Assembly (NCBI GenBank): GCA_947460045.1
Contig: CANHGC010000141.1
Coordinates: 1 to 5,096, forward strand
Length of the DNA: 5,096 nucleotides
Direction of reading: 5' to 3'
Source: Bacteroidota bacterium
Lineage (GTDB): Bacteria; Bacteroidota; Bacteroidia; NS11-12g; UBA955
In this document: in pieces, positions 1-5,096 of the stretch
Layout: every line of letters starts with the position of its first letter
How positions within the stretch are numbered: position 1 is the first letter of the stretch
Translations under genes and position numbers: made by a program
The notes under the pieces: generated by a model
Databases searched by the model: none
What the model was told of the DNA's origin: nothing
The model's input: the letters and a program-made list of their open reading frames with translations, nothing else

Positions 1-1907
1 ACCTCACCGATCTACGAAGCGGCTTGGGCTTGCCGCTCATCGCCAATGAAACGACCATTTATCTGCCAAACGAACTGCTGAATTTCCTCGACAACCAACT
101 CGCCAACAGCGACAAGGTCCTGCTCGAATCCACTGACAGTGAATCTTTGGTACTCGTGGAATCCATGATTGAAGGCAAAGAATTTAGCTGTATCGTTGTT
201 GCCGATGCCCAAGGAATTCCCTTTGCACTGCCCCCCACAGAAATCCGGAAATCCGGTGATTTATTCGATTATCGAAGCAAATATTTACCCGGTTTATCGA
301 ACAAAGTCACACCCATCGAAGTACAAGAGGAAATACTCAACAATATCCGCTTCGCTTGTTGCCAACTATACAACCATTTCGGTTTTGAAGTGTATGCGAG
401 AATCGATGGATTTGTAGACCAAGATGGGGAAATCTTCCTGAACGACCCCAACACCACTTCTGGAATGATGCCATCGTCTTTCTTTTTTCATCAGGCGGCA
501 GAAGTAGGACTCAATCCAAGCGCCTTTCTCACATTGATTTATTTCAACTCATTGAGAGCGCGCATCCAAAGTCATCCAAAAGGAAGTCATTTCCATGATT
601 TACTTCTACGCAGCGAACTTCTAAAACAGAATGTTAGCGGAAGCGCTGCGAGTAAAAAAAGCATCGCAGTGATTATGGGTGGATATAGTTTCGAACGCCA
701 CATCAGCATGGAAAGTGGTCGAAATATTTATGAAAAACTCAGCAGCAGTCCGGATTTTGAACCCATTCCCATTTTCTTGGCGGGCAATAGCCAATCTTAT
801 CGATTGTTCCGCTTGCCGTTGAACATGATGCTCAAAGACAATGCCGATGACATCCGAGATAAAATCTTGAATTACCAAGAAAACAAGGCTCTAAATACCA
901 TCCAAACAGAAAGTGATGCGATTACCAAAGACTACCTGAGAAATCGTCCAGTTTTCAAACCCGAAGAAATCTCACTAGAATCATTGAGTCATATTTGTGA
1001 AGGAGTATTCATTGCGCTGCACGGCAGACCCGGCGAAGATGGCACCATACAAGAAGACCTCGCCAAATGGGGCCTTTACCACAATGGAAGTCTGAGTCAC
1101 TCTGCATCCATCACCATCAATAAATTTGAAACGAACCGAATATTACGTGAAAAAGGATTCTTGGTAGCCAACCATACCATCGTAATGAAATCGGATTGGC
1201 AAACCAAAGGACTACATTTAAGCCAAGAGATTTGCAAAGAATTTGGCCTTCCTTTAATTGCAAAACCTGCCGACGACGGCTGTAGTGCTGCGGTGCGAAA
1301 AATCAAGTCCCCAGAAGAACTCAATGATTATTTATCCGCCATCTTCCGCGATACGATTCACCCGAGTCCAGAAGTTTGTTCAGCATTAAACATCAGAATT
1401 ACAGATGAAATGCCCCAGAAAAACGAGATTCTCATCGAACAATTTATCGACCGAGAAGGTGCGGTACGATTCCTTGAAGTCACTGGTGGTATGCTCACCC
1501 ATTTCAACGAAAACGGACAAATCCAATACGAAGTTTTTGAACCCTCAGAATCCTTGGCTGAAAGTGAAATCTTGAGCTTGGAAGAGAAATTCTTGGCTGG
1601 CCAAGGTCAAAACCTCACTCCATCGAGATTTTCCGCGGATCCAATTGAGCAGAATAGAATCAGTTTGGCCGTTCGCAACACCCTTGAATCTGTTGCCAAA
1701 GCGTTAGACGTAACAGGATATTGCAGAATTGATGCATTTGTGAGAATTTTCGAAAATGGCCAAGTTGAAACGGTCATTATTGAAGTGAACTCATTACCAG
1801 GAATGACCCCCGCAACATGCATTTACCACCAAGCCTCCATCAACGGATATAAACCCTTTGAATTCATCCGAGAAATATTGAAATTTGGAGAAAACAGAAT
1901 ATCGTGA
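1..1907 (+). CDS. ddl: Tandem D-alanine--D-alanine ligase (two fused Ddl copies), 5' end outside window
   Basis: Ddl enzymes join two D-alanines with ATP in the cytoplasm for the peptidoglycan stem. The frame is open to the left edge (reading starts at base 3), so the true start lies upstream; residue numbers here count from the TTG at 24. Residues 1-175 are the ATP-grasp C-terminal half of copy 1: VLVESMIEGKEF (43-54), omega loop FDYRSKY (81-87), RIDGF (126-130), DPNTTSGMM (141-149). Residues 211-627 are a complete copy 2: MGGYSFERHISMESG (218-232) with Glu224, HGRPGEDGTIQ (333-343), Lys367, AKPADDGCS (413-421), EILIEQFI (468-475), RIDAF (568-572), EVNSLPGMT (587-595). A single Ddl is about 300-370 residues, so this is a genuine in-frame duplication, not a frameshift. 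Copy 2 is longer than usual, with extra sequence between residues 255 and 320. Copy 1 lacks the Lys/Gly-rich ATP loop (ANETTIYLP at 7-15), while copy 2 has Cys420 and Phe523 where Ser and Tyr are usual. Ligase family is certain; which half is catalytic, and on what second substrate, is inference. Confidence 0.93.
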   Translation, partial: LTDLRSGLGLPLIANETTIYLPNELLNFLDNQLANSDKVLLESTDSESLVLVESMIEGKEFSCIVVADAQGIPFALPPTEIRKSGDLFDYRSKYLPGLSNKVTPIEVQEEILNNIRFACCQLYNHFGFEVYARIDGFVDQDGEIFLNDPNTTSGMMPSSFFFHQAAEVGLNPSAFLTLIYFNSLRARIQSHPKGSHFHDLLLRSELLKQNVSGSAASKKSIAVIMGGYSFERHISMESGRNIYEKLSSSPDFEPIPIFLAGNSQSYRLFRLPLNMMLKDNADDIRDKILNYQENKALNTIQTESDAITKDYLRNRPVFKPEEISLESLSHICEGVFIALHGRPGEDGTIQEDLAKWGLYHNGSLSHSASITINKFETNRILREKGFLVANHTIVMKSDWQTKGLHLSQEICKEFGLPLIAKPADDGCSAAVRKIKSPEELNDYLSAIFRDTIHPSPEVCSALNIRITDEMPQKNEILIEQFIDREGAVRFLEVTGGMLTHFNENGQIQYEVFEPSESLAESEILSLEEKFLAGQGQNLTPSRFSADPIEQNRISLAVRNTLESVAKALDVTGYCRIDAFVRIFENGQVETVIIEVNSLPGMTPATCIYHQASINGYKPFEFIREILKFGENRIS

Positions 1908-2485
1908 AAAACTGGTTATACAACATTGGATTTGGTGGATTATTCGTGGCCATCGTCATTACACTCTCGTATTTTGGCTTAGACTATTATACCCGCCATG
2001 GTGATTCCATCATTGTCCCTAGCGTTCTAAAGATGAAACCATTTGAAGCGGAAGAAAAACTATCCGCACTTGGCCTTCGGATGAAAATCAACGACACCGT
2101 TTACATCGACAACATGAAACCCGGCGTCATTGTTGAACAAACACCCACCGCTGAGGAGGATGTAAAAACAAACCGAATTATCTATGTAATCGTAAATGCC
2201 ACATCACGCCCACGCGTTGGCATGCCCAAACTCACCGATTGCAGTTTAAATTTGGCAAAAGCCCTAATCAAGAATGCCGGGTTGGTTTTGGGGAATGTAT
2301 CGCGCGAGTATGCTGAATATGGCAACAACTTGGTTACATCTCAGCGCGTTGGCGGTCGCAGTATCGAAGCTGGAGAAAAAGTGCTCAAGGGAACAGTTGT
2401 AGACATCACCGTGACAGACAGTGAAATGTCGCCAAACTCAGACTCCACTGCCAACACTACAGAGCCCACGGATACCGAAGAATAA
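1904..2485 (+). CDS. Membrane-anchored protein with two PASTA domains
   Basis: This is a 193-residue protein. A short N-terminal tail (MKNWLYN) is followed by one hydrophobic segment at about 9-28, with the rest probably in the periplasm. PASTA domain 1 spans about 34-98 (VPSVLKMKPFEAEEKL, then KPGVIVEQTPTAEEDV). PASTA domain 2 spans about 104-171 (MPKLTDCSLNLAKALIKNAG, then RSIEAGEKVLKG). The tail at 172-193 is Ser/Thr/Asp/Glu-rich and probably disordered. PASTA domains bind peptidoglycan fragments or beta-lactam-like ligands in Ser/Thr kinases and penicillin-binding proteins; here there is no kinase or transpeptidase domain, so the role is presumably wall sensing or scaffolding. The GTG start at 1904 overlaps the ligase stop (GTGA), which implies translational coupling and fits a shared cell-wall role. 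A weak GGAG lies about 14 bases upstream. Family call is firm; the exact function is unknown. Confidence 0.9.
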   Translation: MKNWLYNIGFGGLFVAIVITLSYFGLDYYTRHGDSIIVPSVLKMKPFEAEEKLSALGLRMKINDTVYIDNMKPGVIVEQTPTAEEDVKTNRIIYVIVNATSRPRVGMPKLTDCSLNLAKALIKNAGLVLGNVSREYAEYGNNLVTSQRVGGRSIEAGEKVLKGTVVDITVTDSEMSPNSDSTANTTEPTDTEE

Positions 2486-2505
2486 TGTCAATTGTTTTGT
2501 CAATT
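2486..2505 (+). repeat. Short direct repeat TGTCAATT x2 after the PASTA gene
   Basis: TGTCAATT occurs at 2486-2493 and again at 2498-2505, a spacing of 12 bases (just over one helical turn). The second copy also forms the loop and one arm of a small inverted repeat: GTTTTGT (2494-2500), CAATT loop, ACAAAAC (2506-2512). The stem is AT-rich and not directly followed by a T-run (TTTTT begins at 2521), so it is a poor intrinsic terminator. It lies just upstream of, or within, the candidate promoter, so an operator role is possible. Chance is also possible in such AT-rich sequence. Confidence 0.35.
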
Positions 2506-2557
2506 ACAAAACGTTGTACATTTTTAAAATATTTCAACCCTTTTTTCGTTAAATTAG
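2495..2557 (+). promoter_or_regulatory. Candidate Bacteroidota-type promoter for the T9SS cargo gene
   Basis: Bacteroidota housekeeping promoters resemble TTTG, then about 17-23 bases, then TAnnTTTG. Here TTTTG (2495-2499) is followed, 17 bases later, by TACATTTT (2517-2524), matching all but the last consensus base. A second possible -7 element, TAAATTAG (2550-2557), also has one mismatch but no good TTG partner at the right distance. The stretch is the only gap of any size in the window, and the gene after it starts at 2609, leaving a leader of roughly 45-75 bases. The call rests on motif matching by eye alone. Confidence 0.4.
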
Positions 2558-2608
2558 CACGTGAAAATTTATCGTTAAAGATTTTCATTGATTCAAACAA
2601 ACTTAAAA

Positions 2609-4519
2609 ATGCGCTTCAAACGCCTCGTAATCGCCCTGTTGTTGTCCTTTGCATGCTATGCACAAGCGCAACAATTCGTAAGATTACAGCCGATACAGCA
2701 CCGGGCAATAGACGAGGTTCCTGCATCGTTTGAAAGCTTAATATCATGGGGTATTTCAGACACGCTTACACTCCCTTTCTTTGAAGATTTTGCTCACATT
2801 GCTGGCTATCCCAAAAGTACCCGTTGGGTAGATAATTTGGTATGGATCAACAATTCATTCCCAAAAAAAGCGCCCAATTTTGGTGTTGCAACATTCGACC
2901 ATCTCAACGCCTTCGGAAACCCCTACCATACCCTGGATAAAAGAGAAATGGTTTTTGCGGATAGTTTAACTTCCCAGCCAATCAATTTACAATTCAAAAG
3001 AGTAGGCAATCAAACCATCAATTACAAACCCACAGATTCAATTTTTATAAGCTTTTTTGTACAACGTCAAGGCATTGGCGATGCACCCGAGGCAGAAGAC
3101 AGTCTGTTGCTTTATTTCAAGAACATCAAAAACGAATGGGTAAAAACATGGGGAATTGCTGGCGGGTTTGTGGGTGAATTCAAAGAATATTTCGTACCAG
3201 TTTCAAGTTATGATTTTTTAATTCCCAATTTTCAATTTCGTTTCGTGAATTACACCAAAGCCACAGGCAATTTAAACCATTGGCATTTGGACTACATCCG
3301 CATAGAAAAAAATAGACGATCCAACGAGAAAACCATCCAAGATGTTGGCATTGGAAACGTAAGTAATGGGTTGTTCATGGACTATTCCAACGTGCCATTT
3401 TCTCATTACAAACACAACAATACCATTAGAGGCGTAGGTCCTGCGCTGATTGCACGAAATTTGAACGCCACTGCAGTACAAACCCGCTTCCAACTCAGTA
3501 TTTTCAACCAATACAACAAAGAGGTTTACAAAAAGCCATTTTCTGCGAGCACCAGAAATCTCAATGCTTTTGGAGATACCACAGAGCGTTATGAATCTTT
3601 GTTGTTTGATTCGCTGTCGTCAGCCACACCAAAATTAAAATACGTTTATAGCGTTAATCCGCAAAGCAACGACATTACTCCGGATGCTTACAACTCAGAA
3701 ACCTACAACAACACCGTCATTCAAACGCACCAAATGATGCCTTGGTATGCTTATGACGATGGAAGTGCTGAAGGGGGTTTTGGTTTAGATTATGCATACT
3801 TAGGCAACCTGAAAGGACAATTCGCCATGGAATTCAATGTGATCAAATCCGATTCTTTGCGGGGTTTGGCCATCTATTTCAACCAAAGTTTAACAGATGT
3901 GAGCGCAAGAAGCTTTAAACTGCGCATTTGGAAAGAAATCAGCCCCACAGGAAGACCAGACAACCAAGACAAATTATTGTATGAAGTCCCAATGGCGAGA
4001 CCCATTTACTCGGATTCAATCAATGGATTTTCATACATTTTCTTCGATTCCGTTTTATTCCTCAACGCAGGTAAATACTACGTGGGTTGGATACAGCAAA
4101 TGCCCTATGTCCTAAACATCGGTTACGACAACAACTACAGATTTCAAGGAAAAGAGCAATCAAATCCCCACCTTTACAGCAATTTGCTCGGTAGTTGGGA
4201 ATATGCCGGCAGCGATGCGAAAGGAACACCCATGATTAGAATGCTTTTTGGTGAAAGAAAAGAATATGCATTCAATACCACACCATTGCCTAAACCCCAA
4301 TTGAGTATTTACCCCAATCCGTGTAAAGATTTCATTCACCTCAATGGCAATTTTACCGAAGAATCAAAAATTGAAATTTGGGATATCTCAGGCAAACTGC
4401 ACATACACTGTCAATACTTGAATCGTATATTTGTGGGAGATTTGAAGCCAGGGCACTATCTCATTAGATGCATTGGCAAGAACAATCAAATCTCATATTC
4501 CCACTTTATCAAGTCATGA
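2609..4519 (+). CDS. Secreted protein of unknown function with T9SS type A sorting domain
   Basis: This is a 636-residue protein. I chose the ATG at 2609 over the in-frame TTG at 2588 because it gives a textbook Sec signal peptide: basic MRFKR, hydrophobic core LVIALLLSFA, then CYAQAQQ with probable cleavage after AQA (residues 18-20). An A-rich leader without a Shine-Dalgarno precedes it, usual for Bacteroidota. Residues about 53-235 look like a beta-sandwich (LPFFEDF at 55-61, GVATFDHLNAFGNPY at 92-106, ADSLTSQPI at 117-125), resembling the MAM/concanavalin-like region of many hypothetical Bacteroidota surface proteins. A second conserved-looking block begins YAYDDGSAEGGFGL (380-393) and runs to about 550. 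The C-terminal sorting domain covers about 560-636: YPNP at 568-571, then IEIWDISGK and LKPGHYLI. Such proteins cross the outer membrane by T9SS and are usually released or attached to surface lipopolysaccharide. I see no catalytic motif. The stop overlaps the rhodanese start. Export route is confident; function is unknown. Confidence 0.9.
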   Translation: MRFKRLVIALLLSFACYAQAQQFVRLQPIQHRAIDEVPASFESLISWGISDTLTLPFFEDFAHIAGYPKSTRWVDNLVWINNSFPKKAPNFGVATFDHLNAFGNPYHTLDKREMVFADSLTSQPINLQFKRVGNQTINYKPTDSIFISFFVQRQGIGDAPEAEDSLLLYFKNIKNEWVKTWGIAGGFVGEFKEYFVPVSSYDFLIPNFQFRFVNYTKATGNLNHWHLDYIRIEKNRRSNEKTIQDVGIGNVSNGLFMDYSNVPFSHYKHNNTIRGVGPALIARNLNATAVQTRFQLSIFNQYNKEVYKKPFSASTRNLNAFGDTTERYESLLFDSLSSATPKLKYVYSVNPQSNDITPDAYNSETYNNTVIQTHQMMPWYAYDDGSAEGGFGLDYAYLGNLKGQFAMEFNVIKSDSLRGLAIYFNQSLTDVSARSFKLRIWKEISPTGRPDNQDKLLYEVPMARPIYSDSINGFSYIFFDSVLFLNAGKYYVGWIQQMPYVLNIGYDNNYRFQGKEQSNPHLYSNLLGSWEYAGSDAKGTPMIRMLFGERKEYAFNTTPLPKPQLSIYPNPCKDFIHLNGNFTEESKIEIWDISGKLHIHCQYLNRIFVGDLKPGHYLIRCIGKNNQISYSHFIKS

Positions 4520-4824
4520 GTCAAGATATCTCCGTAATCGAATTGCAAAAACGCCTCAGCGCCGGCGAAAAAATCAACCTGTACGATGTTCGTGAACAAC
4601 ACGAATACGACGAGTTCAACCTCGGTGGAATCCTCATCCCTTTGGGAGAGTTACCAGGCCGATTGGAGGACTTGGAAGATTTAAAAGACCAAGAAATCAT
4701 CGTTCATTGCAGAAGTGGTGCTCGCAGTGGCACCGCCAAAATGTTCATGACACAAAATGGCTTTACTCAAGTGCGCAATTTGATCGGCGGGGTTTTGGAT
4801 TGGCAAGCCCAGTTTGGATCCTAA
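4516..4824 (+). CDS. Single-domain rhodanese-like sulfurtransferase
   Basis: This is a 102-residue protein of GlpE/PspE-like size, with no signal peptide, so probably cytoplasmic. Rhodaneses carry a persulfide on an active-site cysteine and move sulfane sulfur between donors and acceptors such as thiols or cyanide. Seen here: YDVREQHEYDEFNLGGILIP (23-42), the usual substrate-fold signature; active loop HCRSGARS (64-71) with Cys65 in the CxxGxR pattern; and C-terminal NLIGGVLDW (88-96). The ATG at 4516 was chosen because it overlaps the preceding TGA (ATGA) and places the domain at the N-terminus. An upstream in-frame ATG at 4468 would add 16 residues lying inside the secreted-protein gene and is unlikely. 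The overlap implies coupled translation with the T9SS cargo gene. The physiological sulfur acceptor cannot be told; the downstream cytochrome hints at a redox setting, but that is weak. Confidence 0.93.
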   Translation: MSQDISVIELQKRLSAGEKINLYDVREQHEYDEFNLGGILIPLGELPGRLEDLEDLKDQEIIVHCRSGARSGTAKMFMTQNGFTQVRNLIGGVLDWQAQFGS

Positions 4825-4836
4825 GCTCATCCCAAG

Positions 4837-5096
4837 TTGAAATCTCGGCAGCTGATCATTTCCCTGGCCTTCATCGGCATTTCTGCTGTTGCCCTATCGC
4901 TGTGGTTCACTCAGAACCCTAAACCCACCGAGCCCGCCTTCAGAAACTTGGGTGATTCCGCCACTTACGTAGGCATTCAAGCTTGTAAAGGTTGTCACTC
5001 CGACAAACATGCCACCTTCCTCGAAACAGGCATGGGCATGAGCTTTCACAAAGCAGAAAAGCAATATTCGAAAGCCAATTTTGTGGGCATCAAGCC
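4837..5096 (+). CDS. c-type cytochrome, N-terminal part (cut by window edge)
   Basis: The frame from 4837 is open to the end of the window (86 codons). The N-terminus is basic (MKSRQ if TTG initiates), followed by a hydrophobic segment at about 6-24 (IISLAFIGISAVALSLWF), so the protein is exported or membrane-anchored with its heme domain in the periplasm. Residues 44-54 read YVGIQACKGCH: CKGCH (50-54) is a CxxCH heme c attachment site, with His54 as proximal ligand. Met66 and Met68 in TGMGMSF are possible distal ligands, though the family may instead be multiheme with His ligands. The YVGxxxCxxCH lead-in resembles cytochrome c554-like and multiheme proteins, so more CxxCH motifs may follow beyond the edge. 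There is no ATG between the rhodanese stop and the hydrophobic segment; TTG at 4837, 12 bases after the stop, is the best start by position, but CTG at 4852 cannot be excluded. It probably belongs to the same transcript as the rhodanese gene. Confidence 0.82.
   Translation, partial: MKSRQLIISLAFIGISAVALSLWFTQNPKPTEPAFRNLGDSATYVGIQACKGCHSDKHATFLETGMGMSFHKAEKQYSKANFVGIK

Noticed and set aside
1..60. Frameshift or assembly error explaining the missing ATP loop in copy 1
   Set aside because: Reading the other two + frames after GLPLIA gives early stops and no KPxxxGSS-like loop, so the loss looks real at protein level.
12..1822. Several minus-strand and alternative-frame open frames inside the ligase gene
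   Set aside because: All lie wholly within a strongly conserved coding frame, are under 90 codons and show no family features.
2494..2525. Intrinsic terminator after the PASTA gene
   Set aside because: The hairpin GTTTTGT/ACAAAAC is AT-rich and the T-run starts nine bases after the stem, so it does not meet the usual GC-stem plus T-tract pattern.
2588..2608. TTG at 2588 as start of the T9SS cargo gene
   Set aside because: It would put seven residues (MIQTNLK) ahead of an otherwise ideal signal peptide; the ATG at 2609 begins directly with the basic MRFKR region.
2485..2733. 82-codon open frame whose ATG overlaps the PASTA stop (TAATG)
   Set aside because: The overlap looks like a coupled start, but the frame runs through the candidate promoter and into the signal peptide region of the T9SS cargo gene in another frame. 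The protein has no recognisable domain and an irregular composition.
3272..3511. 79-codon minus-strand open frame inside the T9SS cargo gene
   Set aside because: It is antisense to a continuous coding frame and has no recognisable motif.
4468..4515. Extended rhodanese start at ATG 4468
   Set aside because: The extra 16 residues lie within the sorting-domain coding region and match nothing in rhodaneses; the ATG at 4516 with its ATGA overlap is the natural start.
4707..4922. 71-codon open frame across the rhodanese and cytochrome junction
   Set aside because: It is an out-of-frame shadow of two well-supported genes, with no domain or signal of its own.

Overview
The window reads as chromosomal DNA of a Bacteroidota member. 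The main reason is a secreted protein ending in a type IX secretion (T9SS, type A) sorting domain, a system confined to that phylum. Supporting signs are the absence of clear Shine-Dalgarno sequences before most starts, an A-rich leader before the one clear ATG after a gap, a possible TTTG/TAnnTTTG-type promoter, and a small PASTA protein beside a D-Ala-D-Ala ligase gene. I cannot name the genus. All five genes lie on the + strand and are tightly packed. The only sizeable gap is about 120 bases (2486-2608). I see no RNA gene, CRISPR array, insertion sequence or other mobile element.

Layout. (1) Positions 1-1907 hold the 3' part of a long gene for a tandem (two-copy) D-alanine--D-alanine ligase: the C-terminal ATP-grasp half of copy 1, then a complete copy 2. 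(2) Positions 1904-2485, overlapping by four bases, encode a membrane-anchored protein with two PASTA domains. Together these look like a cell-wall (peptidoglycan precursor and peptidoglycan-sensing) unit. (3) After an AT-rich gap with a candidate promoter and short repeats, 2609-4519 encodes a 636-residue Sec-exported T9SS cargo protein of unknown function. (4) Positions 4516-4824, again overlapping by four bases, encode a 102-residue single-domain rhodanese with its active-site cysteine. (5) From 4837 to the window edge lies the start of a membrane-anchored or exported c-type cytochrome with one CxxCH motif in view.

The most interesting item is the tandem ligase. The two copies are old paralogues that have diverged in different active-site elements. 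Copy 1 keeps a normal-looking omega loop but has lost the Lys and Gly/Ser-rich ATP loop. Copy 2 keeps most ATP, metal and substrate residues but has Cys and Phe where the classic Ser and Tyr of the catalytic triad are expected. This suggests a covalently linked pseudo-dimer with one degenerate half, possibly with altered second-substrate choice. The inference rests on alignment by eye. Nothing in the window amounts to a clearly new defence or mobile system.
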